A stretch of DNA of 64,000 nt from 20CM-2-65-7 sp963830455 (lineage in GTDB: Bacteria > Gemmatimonadota > Gemmatimonadetes > Gemmatimonadales > GWC2-71-9), in assembly GCA_963830455.1 (NCBI GenBank), contig CAWHMT010000006.1, positions 1 to 64,000 on the forward strand, given 5' to 3'. The position numbers and the translations under genes are program-made. The stretch's first letter is position 1. The number at the start of each line of letters is the position of its first letter. Below are positions 23,700-32,337 of this stretch, piece after piece. Below the pieces are notes generated by a model. The model searched no databases. It was not told where the DNA came from and saw only the letters and a program-made list of their open reading frames with translations.

Positions 23700-25949
23700 T
23701 CACAAGAGTGAAACGGGATCGCGATCGACGGTGACGTCGCGATGGGCCTTCGCCCGCCACGCGCGCACCACGCGTCCGAGCACGCGCGGTTCGCTCGACT
23801 TCGTGAGCACGTGCCAGCGCCACTTCCCCTTGAGCCGCATGATCGGGCACGGCGCCGGTCCGAGCACCGTGAGCGCGTCACCCAGCCGCTCGCTGGACGC
23901 GCGCCGCAGCCAGCGCGCCACCTTCTCGGCCAGGTCAGCCGTCCGCGCATGGTCGTCCGTGGCGACGACGAACCGAACTAAACCCGTTCGTGGAGGATAT
24001 GAAGGATGTGGAGGTGTGCGCAGGGGAAGCTCGGCGGCGGCAAACTGCTCGACGGAGTGGGCCGCGGCGGCCCGAATCGCGTGATGGTCGGGCGCTCGCG
24101 TCTGGACGAACACGCGGCCCCCCTTGGGCCCGCGCCCCGCGCGTCCGGCGACCTGCGCCACAAGCTGGAATGTCCGCTCGCCGGCCCGGAAATCGGGGAA
24201 ATGCAGGCCGGTGTCGGCGTCCACCACCCCCACGACCGTCACGTTCGGGAAGTCGAGGCCCTTCGCGATCATCTGGGTGCCGAGCAGGATGTTCACGTCG
24301 CCCCGCGCCATCCGCTCCAGAATGTGATGGTGAGCCCACTTGCTCGACGTGGTATCGAGGTCCATGCGGGCGATGCGCGCGCGCGGATACCGCAGGCCGA
24401 CAAAGTGCTCCAATTGCTGGGTGCCGAGTCCGCGCAGCCGCTGAGTCGCCGAGCCGCACAGTACGCACGTCTCTGGGACTGGCTGCTCATGACCGCAGTA
24501 GTGGCACCGGAGCGTGGGTGGCGTCTGGTGGACCGTAAGGGCGATCGCGCACTGCGGGCAACCGGGGACGTTGCCGCAGGCGGGACACTGCACGAACGTC
24601 GCGAACCCCCGGCGATTCAGCAGGAGAATCACCTGCTCATCGCGCTCCAGCGCACCGGTGATGGCCGCATCGAGCGCCTCGCTCCAGGGGATCACGCCCC
24701 CCTCCGTTTCGCTGGGCGCAAGGCGCGCTGCGTGGCGCAGATCGATGATCTCGACCGCGGGCAGCGGTCGCAGACCCACCCGATCGGGGAGCGCAAACGT
24801 GGTCACCTTGCCCTGGGCGGCGAGATCGAGCGTCTCGAGCGACGGGGTCGCGCTGCCCAGGATCAGCCGCGCGCCCTCGATCTGCGCGCGCATCGCCGCC
24901 ACGTCCCGGGTGTGATAGCGCGGGGCCGAGCCCTGCTTGTAGCTCGGCTCGTGCTCCTCGTCGACCACGATGGCGCCGAGCCGGTGTACGGGCGCGAACA
25001 CCGCGGAGCGCGGCCCCACGGCCACGCGCCGCTCGCCGCGGCGCAGCGCACGCCAGGCGTCGGCACGCTCGCCATCCGACAAACCGGAATGGAGCACCGC
25101 GACCTGATCGCCGAAGACCCCGCGCACGCGCGCGACCGTCTGAGGCGTCAGGGCGATTTCCGGCACCAACAGGATCGCGCCGTTGCCCGACGCGACGACG
25201 CCACGGAGTACGTCGAGATAGACGAGTGTCTTGCCTGATCCCGTCACCCCCTGGATGAGAATGGGGCTGTCGACCGAGGTCTCCCTGATGCCACGAACCA
25301 CGGCCTGCTGATCGGGCGTGAGATGCGGCGGCGGCGGGGACGAGAGATTCGCAAAGGGATCGCGCATCTCCGGGACGTGCTCGAAGCGCGCCAGCCCCTG
25401 ATCCACCAGGCCCTGCAGCACACTCGGCGAGAGATTGAGCTGGCTCGTGAGATGGGCGACCGGCGCCGAGCCACCCAGCGCTTCCACCGTCTCGTACACG
25501 GCCCGGCGCTTGGGGGCGCGCCGGAACCGGCGCTCGCGCTCGAGCAGCGATTCGAGGCCGTTTCCGGTGAGCACAAACAGGCGCTCGGTGGCGGGGGGCG
25601 GTCCAGCCGGTTTCGCCACGCTCCATAGCGGGCCGGGGAGAATGGCGCGCAACGACAACCCCAGCGGCGCGCCGTAGTAATCGGAAATCCAGCGGCCCAG
25701 CTCGAGCAGCGCGGGCGAGAGTGCCGGCACATCGTCAGGAGCGGCGGAAATCGGCTTGATGTTACTGATGACTGACGACTGATGACCGACGACGTCCGTC
25801 ACGATGCCGACGATCTTCCGCCGCCGCACCGGCACCACCACACGCGCCCCAGGCACGGCGCGGTCTGCCAGCGCATCGGGCACGGCGTAGATGTAGGGGC
25901 GGTTTACCGGGACGGGCAGGACGACCGCGACATGGCGCGGTCCGGTCAT
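23700..25949 (-). CDS. priA: Primosomal protein N' (replication restart helicase)
   Basis: 749 residues. An N-terminal DNA-binding domain (VAVVLPVPVNRPYIYAVPD) is followed by a superfamily 2 helicase: Walker A GVTGSGKTLVYLDVL, DEEH box AIVVDEEHEPSYKQGSAPRY, LILGSATPSLETL and motif VI VAQVAGRAGRG. Eight cysteines bind two zincs (CPACGNVPGCPQC and CHYCGHEQPVPETCVLCGS). PriA reloads the replicative helicase at stalled forks. Four heptamer repeats of the ACTGATG type encode part of the N-terminal domain (residues about 54-62), an odd insertion. Its start overlaps the epimerase stop by four bases. Confidence 0.95.
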   Translation of the reverse strand: MTGPRHVAVVLPVPVNRPYIYAVPDALADRAVPGARVVVPVRRRKIVGIVTDVVGHQSSVISNIKPISAAPDDVPALSPALLELGRWISDYYGAPLGLSLRAILPGPLWSVAKPAGPPPATERLFVLTGNGLESLLERERRFRRAPKRRAVYETVEALGGSAPVAHLTSQLNLSPSVLQGLVDQGLARFEHVPEMRDPFANLSSPPPPHLTPDQQAVVRGIRETSVDSPILIQGVTGSGKTLVYLDVLRGVVASGNGAILLVPEIALTPQTVARVRGVFGDQVAVLHSGLSDGERADAWRALRRGERRVAVGPRSAVFAPVHRLGAIVVDEEHEPSYKQGSAPRYHTRDVAAMRAQIEGARLILGSATPSLETLDLAAQGKVTTFALPDRVGLRPLPAVEIIDLRHAARLAPSETEGGVIPWSEALDAAITGALERDEQVILLLNRRGFATFVQCPACGNVPGCPQCAIALTVHQTPPTLRCHYCGHEQPVPETCVLCGSATQRLRGLGTQQLEHFVGLRYPRARIARMDLDTTSSKWAHHHILERMARGDVNILLGTQMIAKGLDFPNVTVVGVVDADTGLHFPDFRAGERTFQLVAQVAGRAGRGPKGGRVFVQTRAPDHHAIRAAAAHSVEQFAAAELPLRTPPHPSYPPRTGLVRFVVATDDHARTADLAEKVARWLRRASSERLGDALTVLGPAPCPIMRLKGKWRWHVLTKSSEPRVLGRVVRAWRAKAHRDVTVDRDPVSLL
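25764..25791. repeat. Tandem heptamer repeat inside priA
   Basis: Four contiguous 7-bp units, ACTGATG, ACTGACG, ACTGATG and ACCGACG, lie in frame in the N-terminal domain of priA. Twenty-eight bases is not a multiple of three, so the repeat encodes changing residues rather than a peptide repeat. Similar heptamers of another sequence lie upstream of rplF. Confidence 0.6.
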
Positions 25950-26974
25950 TTGCGTTTGACGCCGAGTCCCGGTTCAGTGGGCAACGTGATCTGCCCCTGG
26001 TCGATCGTCGCGCCGGTGAACGGATCGTCGACGGTGAGCGCGGCACCGTCGAGATCGGCGGCATCCACGAGCGGTGTGACGTGCGCCGCGGCGGTGATGC
26101 CGAGCGATGTCTCGATCATGCAGCCGACCATGACGAGCATCCCGTGCGCGCGGGCCGTCGCGATCATGCGCAGCGCCTCTCGCAGCGATCCGCACTTGGC
26201 GAGCTTGATGTTGATGCCGTCCACCCGTCCGGCGAGCCGGGGGATGTCGGCGGCGACGAGACAGCTCTCGTCCACCACGACCGGCAACTGATGCGCCGCG
26301 GCGACCTGGCGCACTTCGCTGAGACCGTCGAGATCCTCGGGGACGAGGGGCTGCTCGAGAAACTCGACGCCGAACTCCTTGAGCCGCGGGATCATCGCTT
26401 TGGCGCGCGCCACGGTCCAGCCGGCGTTCGCGTCCACGCGGATCGGTTTGTCGGTAGCATCGCGGATGGTCTTGAGGATTTCCTCGTCGCGATCGGTCCC
26501 GAGCTTGATCTTCAGGATGGGGTACGGTTCGGCCTCACGCACCTTTTGCCGCATTTTGTCATTGGTGTCGAGGCCGATGGTGAAGGACGACAGCGGCGCC
26601 TTCCGCGGATCGAGCCCCCACAACCGCCACAGCGGCTGGCCGAGCTTCTTCCCCACGAGGTCGTGGAGCGCCGCCGAGAGCGCGGCACGCGCAGCCCAGT
26701 TGCGCGGCAGCACCTGCTCCCAGCGCGCCTCGGCCGCCTCGAGCTCGAACGGATCGCTCGGCAACTGCGAGCGCAGCCGCTCGAAGCCGGCGAGCACCGT
26801 CTCGAGGCTCTCGCCGTAGAACGACGAGGGATCGGCTTCGCCCCACCCCTCCTGCCCGTCCCCATCCACCAGCCGGACCCAGGCGCGCTTGTACCCGTTC
26901 GTCGAACCGCGTGCAATGACAAATGGATGGCGGGTGGTAATGGAGCACTGCTCGACGAACAGCTTCAGAGCCAT
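25946..26974 (-). CDS. Dipeptide epimerase of the enolase superfamily (probable L-Ala-D/L-Glu epimerase)
   Basis: 342 residues from ATG 26974; a start six codons earlier at 26992 is also possible. The muconate-lactonizing subgroup signature is complete: ILKIKLGTDRDEE (Lys-x-Lys catalytic base), DANAGWTVARA, FLEQPLVPEDL, VVVDESCLVAADIPRLAG (the metal ligands Asp, Glu and Asp in series) and GINIKLAKCGSL with the second catalytic Lys. The expected role is turning the murein-derived L-Ala-D-Glu into L-Ala-L-Glu for peptidases. That fits the murQ-anmK-nagZ operon 13 kb away. Both ends overlap neighbours (priA and corA). Confidence 0.82.
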   Translation of the reverse strand: MALKLFVEQCSITTRHPFVIARGSTNGYKRAWVRLVDGDGQEGWGEADPSSFYGESLETVLAGFERLRSQLPSDPFELEAAEARWEQVLPRNWAARAALSAALHDLVGKKLGQPLWRLWGLDPRKAPLSSFTIGLDTNDKMRQKVREAEPYPILKIKLGTDRDEEILKTIRDATDKPIRVDANAGWTVARAKAMIPRLKEFGVEFLEQPLVPEDLDGLSEVRQVAAAHQLPVVVDESCLVAADIPRLAGRVDGINIKLAKCGSLREALRMIATARAHGMLVMVGCMIETSLGITAAAHVTPLVDAADLDGAALTVDDPFTGATIDQGQITLPTEPGLGVKRK

Positions 26975-27996
26975 CGATTCCTGTGGAGCCAAGCGAGGAT
27001 GACCACGGACACCGCCCCCATCGTGGCCAGGGCGATGTAGAAACCGTAGGGGTTATGCGTCAGCGGCATCGCGCTGAAGTTCATCCCGTAGATCCCGCCG
27101 ATCACGATCAACGGCAGGGCGATCGTGGCGACGATCGAGAGCTGCTTCATCACCTTGTTCATGCGGTTCGACGTCTGCGACAGGTACGTCTCCAGCACGC
27201 CGGCAAGCAAGTCGCGCGTCGTATCGACCGATTCGGTGATTCGGATCGTGTGGTCGTACACATCGCGGTAGTAGAGCTGGGTCTCGGGCCGGATGTAGCC
27301 GCAGGGCCGGTTCGTCATGATGTTGAGCACTTCCCGGAGCGGCCCCACGTGGCGGCGCAGCGAAAACGCGGAGCGCTTCGCCTTGAAGATCTCGTGAATC
27401 AGCTTCTCGTCGAACTGCTCGAACAGCCGCTCTTCCAGACCGTCCACCAGCGCATTCAGCTCTTCGACCAGCGGGAAGTACGCGTCGACTGATTGGTCGA
27501 TGATGTTGTGCATCGTCATCTCGGCGCCCCGCGCCAGCAGCTCGGGATTGCGCATCAGCCGCTCGCGCACCGCGCCGCAGCTCTTGGAGGGCAGCGCGTG
27601 CACGGTGACGAGAAAGTTCTTCCCAAGGAAGAAGTACAAGTTGGAAGTTGCAAGATCGAACGGCTCGGGTGTGCCTTCGTCGAGTCGAATCACCGCCATC
27701 ACGACGAAGACATACCGGTCATACTCTTCGAATTTGACCCGGCTACCCGGTGACAGCGTGTCTTCGATGGACAGCGGATGGAACGCAAAGACTTTTTCGA
27801 GCAGCGCGAGTTGATGCATGTTCGTGCTGTCGATATCGACCCACAGCTCGCCTTCGCCGGCCTGAAGAATCTCCCGGATCCGCGCGGGGGACACGTCCTG
27901 CTCCAGCGTGCCGTCGAGCCGCCGGTAGATGCTGAGCGGCCAGCTCTTGGAGGCTTGCGGCTGCTGCGCGCCCGCGGGAACGGTGTTGACTGCCAT
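26965..27996 (-). CDS. corA: CorA family magnesium/cobalt transporter
   Basis: 343 residues with a large cytoplasmic N-terminal domain (VDIDSTNMHQLALLEKVFAF, HPLSIEDTLSPGSRVKFEEY) and two C-terminal helices. The selectivity motif is IGGIYGMNFSAMPL (Gly-Met-Asn), and the protein ends with a basic tail (LHRNRWL). It forms a pentameric Mg2+ channel gated by cytoplasmic Mg2+. The end overlaps the epimerase start by ten bases. It starts four bases from the deacetylase gene's stop. Confidence 0.93.
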   Translation of the reverse strand: MAVNTVPAGAQQPQASKSWPLSIYRRLDGTLEQDVSPARIREILQAGEGELWVDIDSTNMHQLALLEKVFAFHPLSIEDTLSPGSRVKFEEYDRYVFVVMAVIRLDEGTPEPFDLATSNLYFFLGKNFLVTVHALPSKSCGAVRERLMRNPELLARGAEMTMHNIIDQSVDAYFPLVEELNALVDGLEERLFEQFDEKLIHEIFKAKRSAFSLRRHVGPLREVLNIMTNRPCGYIRPETQLYYRDVYDHTIRITESVDTTRDLLAGVLETYLSQTSNRMNKVMKQLSIVATIALPLIVIGGIYGMNFSAMPLTHNPYGFYIALATMGAVSVVILAWLHRNRWL

Positions 27997-27999
27997 TCC

Positions 28000-28902
28000 T
28001 CAAGATAGTGCGCGCACGAGCGCGACAACACCGGCGGCGAGCAGGTCGAGGCGGTAGCCGCCCTCCAACACGCCGACGACGGGCCGCGTCCCCATCCGTT
28101 GCCGCAGCACCTCCGTCCACTGGGTGATGTCATCGGGCTCGAGCGTGAACTCGCCGAGCGGGTCGCCGGCGAGCGAGTCGAATCCGGCCGACACGAGCAG
28201 GATGTCCGGTGTCCAACCGTCGAGCGCGGCGTCCACGGCGGCGAGGAAATCCCGCACGTAGGTCGCGCGCGGCAGCCCGCCGGGCCGCGGGACGTTGAAC
28301 ACGTTGCCGACGCCGCGTTCGTCGGCCGCGCCGGTACCCGGATACCACGGGTACTGATGCATCGAGACGAACCGGATCGATGCGTCCTGCTCGACGAGCG
28401 CCTGCGTGCCGTTCCCGTGGTGCACGTCCCAATCAACGATCAAGACGCGCGCGCAGCCCAGCGCCTGCGCGTGGCGCGCCGCGAGCACCACGTTATTGAG
28501 GAAACAGAAGCCCATGGCCCGCGTGGCGAGGGCGTGATGGCCGGGGGGGCGGGTGACGCCGAACGCCCGTCCTTCCTTCATGCCCCGCTCGACCGCAGTC
28601 AGCGCCACCCCGGCCGACGCGAGCACGCTCTCCCAGCTCCGCGGGCCGAGCAAGGTGTCGGCGTCGAGCGCGCCACCGCCCCGCCCCGCCAGCGCTTCGA
28701 GCATGTCGATGTAGTCCGGGGGATGCACGCGCTCGATCGCGTCACGGGAGGCGTCCGCGGCTTCGACCCACGTGACGTGCGCCTTCAGCTCGGGCCGGCG
28801 CAGCGCTTCGAGGACGGCTTCAAAACGCTGAGGACGCTCGGGGTGGCCGGCGCCGCCATAATGGTGCCGGCAGGCCGGATTCCAGACGACCGGAGTGGAC
28901 AC
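28000..28902 (-). CDS. Histone deacetylase family protein (class II-like, acetoin utilization/polyamine deacetylase fold)
   Basis: 300 residues from GTG 28902, which overlaps the TAG of the upstream gene by one base. Active-site blocks are all present: HHYGGAGHPERPQRFEAVLE, TRPPGHHALATRAMGFCFLN (His pair), RVLIVDWDVHHGNGTQ (zinc Asp and His), SMHQYPWYPGTGA, SAGFDSLAGDPLG (second zinc Asp) and GVLEGGYRLDLL. It should be a zinc deacetylase; substrates in bacteria include acetylated polyamines and lysines. A link with the polyamine gene 6 kb away is speculative. In-frame starts further upstream run through the neighbour gene and are rejected. Confidence 0.85.
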   Translation of the reverse strand: MSTPVVWNPACRHHYGGAGHPERPQRFEAVLEALRRPELKAHVTWVEAADASRDAIERVHPPDYIDMLEALAGRGGGALDADTLLGPRSWESVLASAGVALTAVERGMKEGRAFGVTRPPGHHALATRAMGFCFLNNVVLAARHAQALGCARVLIVDWDVHHGNGTQALVEQDASIRFVSMHQYPWYPGTGAADERGVGNVFNVPRPGGLPRATYVRDFLAAVDAALDGWTPDILLVSAGFDSLAGDPLGEFTLEPDDITQWTEVLRQRMGTRPVVGVLEGGYRLDLLAAGVVALVRALS

Positions 28903-29150
28903 TAGTTGCGGCGGCGCGTGTGCAGCAGATCGCGAAGCGATTCCACTTCGCGCTTCATTTCCTTGCGCGCGGCCGTCAGCTCGGCCATCGCGCGACGGTA
29001 GCGGAACCAGCCCAGCACCACGAGCCCGGCGCTGACGCCGCAGATCCCGGCCCAGAGCCAGTGGTCGATCATCGCGAGTAACACCGCATTCAAGAGCAGA
29101 AACCCGACCGCCACGATGGTGACGCCCCGGGTGAACGCCGCCGTCGTCAC
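28902..29150 (-). CDS. Small two-helix membrane protein with a coiled-coil tail
   Basis: 82 residues: two membrane helices (VTIVAVGFLLLNAVLLAMI and LWAGICGVSAGLVVLGWF) followed by a charged helix, MAELTAARKEMKREVESLRD, likely a cytoplasmic coiled coil. No family is recognised. It overlaps the next-upstream gene by four bases and the deacetylase by one, so it is part of a tightly coupled operon of small proteins and the deacetylase. Confidence 0.65.
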   Translation of the reverse strand: MTTAAFTRGVTIVAVGFLLLNAVLLAMIDHWLWAGICGVSAGLVVLGWFRYRRAMAELTAARKEMKREVESLRDLLHTRRRN

Positions 29151-29422
29151 CGGACCGGCTGGCGCCGGGCGGGCAGCACGATGAAGGGTGCATGGGGGCC
29201 GGCCCCCAACGCGCGCAGCGTGACCGACTCGTCGAGCACCAGCGCGCCCCGGAATTTCACCATGCAGCTCGGCGCGGCGTCCGTCGTTTTTAGCGCCGCA
29301 CGCAGCGCGTCGCGTTTCAGCTGGGCGACGGTGGTCGTGTCGTCAACCTGGATCGTGACACTGTCCCACGCCGGCGTCACCATGACCCGCACGGGATAGC
29401 GCTCCGTGGCGACCGCCGTCAT
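29147..29422 (-). CDS. Small protein with ubiquitin-like (beta-grasp) pattern
   Basis: 91 residues starting at ATG 29422, whose ATGA overlaps the upstream stop. The sequence reads as a beta-grasp: VRVMVTPAWDSVTIQVDDTT (two strands), TVAQLKRDALRAAL (helix), PSCMVKFRGALVLDESVTLR (strand with the 'G..L....TL' turn seen in ubiquitin) and ALGAGPHAPFIVLP (last strand). There is no terminal Gly-Gly, ending instead RRQPVR, so it is not an obvious conjugated modifier. It is closer to ubiquitin-like adaptor domains. The call rests on pattern only, without a database match. Confidence 0.5.
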   Translation of the reverse strand: MTAVATERYPVRVMVTPAWDSVTIQVDDTTTVAQLKRDALRAALKTTDAAPSCMVKFRGALVLDESVTLRALGAGPHAPFIVLPARRQPVR

Positions 29423-29700
29423 GCGACCTCCACGGGAGAGGCGAGCGGCAATGTCGTCAGGAACCGGTCGAGCACCTGGTCGAAGAACAGCGTGGACGCG
29501 CGCACGCGTGTGACGCCGGCGGCTGCATCCGGCCAGGCGCTCACCACGACTTCCTCGCCACCCTGCCCGCGCAACGCCACGAAATTGGGGCCGCGCTTTT
29601 CGACGAAGGCGGCCGCATGCGGCACGCGCTCGGCGAAGAACTGCGCCGCTCGGTCCAGGACTTCGGCGGGCAGGATCGACACGCTCGTCGTGTGGATCAT
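29419..29700 (-). CDS. Small protein of unknown function, partner of the ubiquitin-like gene
   Basis: 93 residues from ATG 29700, coupled by ATGA overlaps on both sides. It has a helix (VLDRAAQFFAERVPHAAAFV), then strands EKRGPNFVALRGQGGEEVVV and VTRVRASTLFFDQVLDRFL. It resembles no family I can name. Its placement directly before the ubiquitin-like gene, with coupled translation, suggests the two products act together. Confidence 0.55.
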   Translation of the reverse strand: MIHTTSVSILPAEVLDRAAQFFAERVPHAAAFVEKRGPNFVALRGQGGEEVVVSAWPDAAAGVTRVRASTLFFDQVLDRFLTTLPLASPVEVA

Positions 29701-30806
29701 GGCGTCTGGAGAATGGTGATGCCAGTCGGTTGGCGCGGCACGGCGATGCTCGCGACCCGGGTCCGGGTGTTGAGATCGATGACGTCCACGGCGCCCGGAT
29801 CGGCGCCGACACTCTCGACGGAGATGAACGCCCACCGGCCGTCGGGATCGTACGCCACCCCGTGGGGCAGCGACTTGGACGTCGGCACCTTGGCGACTTC
29901 GGCCAACGTGCCCGCATCGATGATCGACACGCTCTGCGCCTTCTTGTTGGTGACGATGATCCACCGGCCGTCCGCTGACGGTTCGACGTTGTACGCCCCC
30001 GCGCCGACCGGAATCTCTTTCACCAGATCGAGGGACGCGGCATCGAGGACCTGCACGCTGTTGCCGTGGTTGCAGGCGACATAGAGCCGGCGGTCATCAG
30101 GCGACACCGAGACGAAGGTCGGGGAGCAATCATGCGCGGTTGCGGGCGCGGTTCCGTGGATCGGTGGACCCGACGGGGCACCGCCGCCCGTGGCATGAGC
30201 CATCCCCTCACCAGTCTTGTGGCGGCGCCGGATCCGCAGGCTCTGGCGGTCGATCTCGAGGATCTCGTCGGAGTTCATGCACGACACGTACACCGCCGTG
30301 CCCGCGTGATTCACCTTCACGCCGTGCGGCATGTCGCACGCCGGGAGGTTGGTAATCGGCGTCATGGTCGCGGTCTGCACGATCGTCACGACGTTGACCC
30401 GCGGGTGATCGCCGTGGAAATCGGAGTTGGCAACGAACGCGAGCGCGCCGTCCGGGGTCAGAGCGATCGTGGTGGGAAACATCTCCACCGGCGCCCGGCC
30501 CAGCAGCGAGTCGTTATCGGGACTCATCTTCCAGAGGGAGCCGTACGGGGTGCCGTGGGCGATCGTCACATACCACGCGGCACCGTCGGGCGCGGCCGCG
30601 ACGTTGTGCGGGCCGTCGATATCCGCCGGCATCAGGCCAACGGGGATCACCTTCGTCACGGCCAGCGCCGTGCCGTTCCACGACAACTGGGTCACCACGT
30701 CGCCCGACTCGCTGGCCACCAGAATGCGATAGTGCGGGTGGGGAGGGAGGGGGGGGCCCGGCAGCGCGGTCGCCGTCAGCAGCCCGAGAGCGAAGAAGAG
30801 GCGCAT
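29697..30806 (-). CDS. Exported YncE-like beta-propeller protein
   Basis: 369 residues with a signal peptide (LFFALGLLTATALPGPP). The body is a series of seven-bladed propeller repeats of the 'DGR..YVA....N.V.V.D' type: GTAVYVSCMNSDEILEIDRQ, DRRLYVACNHGNSVQVLDAA, GRWIIVTNKKAQSVSIIDAG and GRWAFISVESVGADPGAVDV. It is periplasmic or secreted with no catalytic motif. Its stop overlaps the following small gene's ATG, so it heads the operon running to the deacetylase. Confidence 0.78.
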   Translation of the reverse strand: MRLFFALGLLTATALPGPPLPPHPHYRILVASESGDVVTQLSWNGTALAVTKVIPVGLMPADIDGPHNVAAAPDGAAWYVTIAHGTPYGSLWKMSPDNDSLLGRAPVEMFPTTIALTPDGALAFVANSDFHGDHPRVNVVTIVQTATMTPITNLPACDMPHGVKVNHAGTAVYVSCMNSDEILEIDRQSLRIRRRHKTGEGMAHATGGGAPSGPPIHGTAPATAHDCSPTFVSVSPDDRRLYVACNHGNSVQVLDAASLDLVKEIPVGAGAYNVEPSADGRWIIVTNKKAQSVSIIDAGTLAEVAKVPTSKSLPHGVAYDPDGRWAFISVESVGADPGAVDVIDLNTRTRVASIAVPRQPTGITILQTP

Positions 30807-30831
30807 TGGCAGGAAGATAGCGGCTCCCTCT

Positions 30832-31329
30832 TCAGGGCGCTTCGGGCCAGCGTGGGTCCGGCCGCGCGGGCGGCGGCTGATCGGCGTCCAAACGCTCGGC
30901 GCGAATGTCGGCGTAGATGAAATTCTCCGGCGCGACGGGCGCGTCGGCCAGCCGGCGCAGCATCGCGAGTTGTCCCACGTGCGTCATCGTGTCCGCGAAC
31001 GGCCCTTGCAGCAGCTGCTCCGTCGTGATCGCGCACGTCGCATCGCCGGCCAGCAGTTCTCCCACTGCTTCCAGCAGCTCGTGAAAGCGGGCGACTTCCT
31101 CCTGGAATGAAGGAAGCGGATCGGGCTTCACGGGATACGAGCCGCTCACGAAGAAGGTGCGCACGTAGCCCATCAAACTCGTCATGTGGCGAATCAGCTC
31201 GACCGGTGTGCGGACCCGCTGGCCGGCGCTGAACGTCGGATAGTGCTCCGGCGCGTCGCGTAATGCTTTCTGCGTCCGGTAGGCGATCGCGGCGAGAAAG
31301 TGGCGCAGGAGTTCACGGTCGCGGTCCAC
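30832..31329 (-). CDS. DinB-like four-helix bundle protein
   Basis: 165 residues, all-helical: ELLRHFLAAIAYRTQKALRD, TPVELIRHMTSLMGYVRTFF, FHELLEAVGELLAGD and DTMTHVGQLAMLRRLADAP. The 'H' in LIRHMTSLM and 'THVGQLAMLRR' match the metal-binding histidine positions of DinB/YfiT-type bundles. These act in thiol- or damage-related chemistry, mostly unassigned. It lies 25 bases upstream of the propeller gene on the same strand. Confidence 0.7.
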   Translation of the reverse strand: MDRDRELLRHFLAAIAYRTQKALRDAPEHYPTFSAGQRVRTPVELIRHMTSLMGYVRTFFVSGSYPVKPDPLPSFQEEVARFHELLEAVGELLAGDATCAITTEQLLQGPFADTMTHVGQLAMLRRLADAPVAPENFIYADIRAERLDADQPPPARPDPRWPEAP

Positions 31330-31376
31330 AGCGAAAGCTTAGCGCCGGAACGTGAAGAACACAGCCCCGCCCAGGA

Positions 31377-31673
31377 TTAGCGCAGCAGCGCGCGCAGTGT
31401 CGATTCGACCTCGGAATTCGGCACGGCGCGCGCCCCCGCGTTGCGGGCGGCTCGCAGCGTTTCAACGTCGAGGTGCGATCCGAAGGCGAGCACCGGCACG
31501 CCGCGCCGCACCAGCTCCCGGATGCGCTCATCCACACCCGGCTTCCCTAATTCCAGCACGGCGAGATCAACAGGATCCTCGCGCGCGATCTCGGCGCCAC
31601 TGGCTCCCACGATCGCCTGAACCTTGCCGCGAAAGAATAGATCGCGGCACTCGACCAACACCCGCTTAGCCAT
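31377..31673 (-). CDS. Receiver-like small protein
   Basis: 98 residues forming a beta-alpha repeat: RVLVECRDLFFRGKVQAIVG, DPVDLAVLELG, GVDERIRELVRRGVPVLAFG and ARAVPNSEVESTLRALL. The layout resembles a response regulator receiver domain, with the segment 'VLAFGSHLDVETLRAARNAG' near the signalling surface. The phospho-Asp strand end reads DLAVLELG, so the normal Asp appears replaced. It overlaps the metallopeptidase gene by eight bases. Likely a degenerate signalling or protein-binding domain. Confidence 0.55.
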   Translation of the reverse strand: MAKRVLVECRDLFFRGKVQAIVGASGAEIAREDPVDLAVLELGKPGVDERIRELVRRGVPVLAFGSHLDVETLRAARNAGARAVPNSEVESTLRALLR

Positions 31674-32337
31674 CGATCGGCTGTACCGGGACGGTCTGCC
31701 GGGTCACTGGAGTTCGCCGCCAGAGATCCCGGATTGAGGCGCGTTTGGTCAGGACCAGGACTGCCTCGCCATGCGGCTCATCCGCGAGGCCGTGCAACGT
31801 GAGAAACGCGGGCGGATGCACACCCGCGGCCGTGATGCGGTAGCGCTTGCCATGCCACGCGAAATCGGTTCCGCGAGCCTCCAGAAACACGTCGTCATCC
31901 ACCTTGTACACGCCGGCCGCGACGCGCTCGCCCGATCGATAGAAGACGGGGTCGAACGGCCTGCCCTCCTGCCGCGCGAAGTTCTGATCGGCGGCCCAGT
32001 CGTAGGCTTCGAGCGCGGTCACGTGCGCCCGAAACTCCAGATGGTGACGCAGCTCGTGTGTGAGGGTGTCCCACGCTTCCGTGCGCCAGTTGAATCCCGG
32101 CTGCTGGCGCGCGAGCGCCGCGAACGATCCGTAAAACAGCACGATCTTCGAGTGCAGGTCGGCCCCGTCGCCGGTCCACGTGAGCGGGACGCATTCACCG
32201 AGCGTGTAGACGTCCGGTCGCACCGGATCGGGAACGGTCTTGGGACTCACTTCGATGTCCGCGACCCCCCGCTCGAACTCGGCGGGGATCTCCTGCTGCA
32301 GGCGACGAACCAGGGCCCGGAAATCTTCGAGCGTCAC
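31666..32337 (-). CDS. Zincin-like metallopeptidase family protein
   Basis: 223 residues. TEAWDTLTHELRHHLEFRAH contains HExxH plus an additional His, matching the small 'possible zinc metallopeptidase' family (TTHA0227-like). The N-terminus MTLEDFRALVRRLQQEIP and the segment LHSKIVLFYGSFAALAR are also typical. The C-terminal 100 residues form an extra beta-rich part of unknown role. No signal peptide, so cytoplasmic. It starts four bases inside the glyS stop region, so it is translated with the synthetase. Confidence 0.7.
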   Translation of the reverse strand: MTLEDFRALVRRLQQEIPAEFERGVADIEVSPKTVPDPVRPDVYTLGECVPLTWTGDGADLHSKIVLFYGSFAALARQQPGFNWRTEAWDTLTHELRHHLEFRAHVTALEAYDWAADQNFARQEGRPFDPVFYRSGERVAAGVYKVDDDVFLEARGTDFAWHGKRYRITAAGVHPPAFLTLHGLADEPHGEAVLVLTKRASIRDLWRRTPVTRQTVPVQPIDG

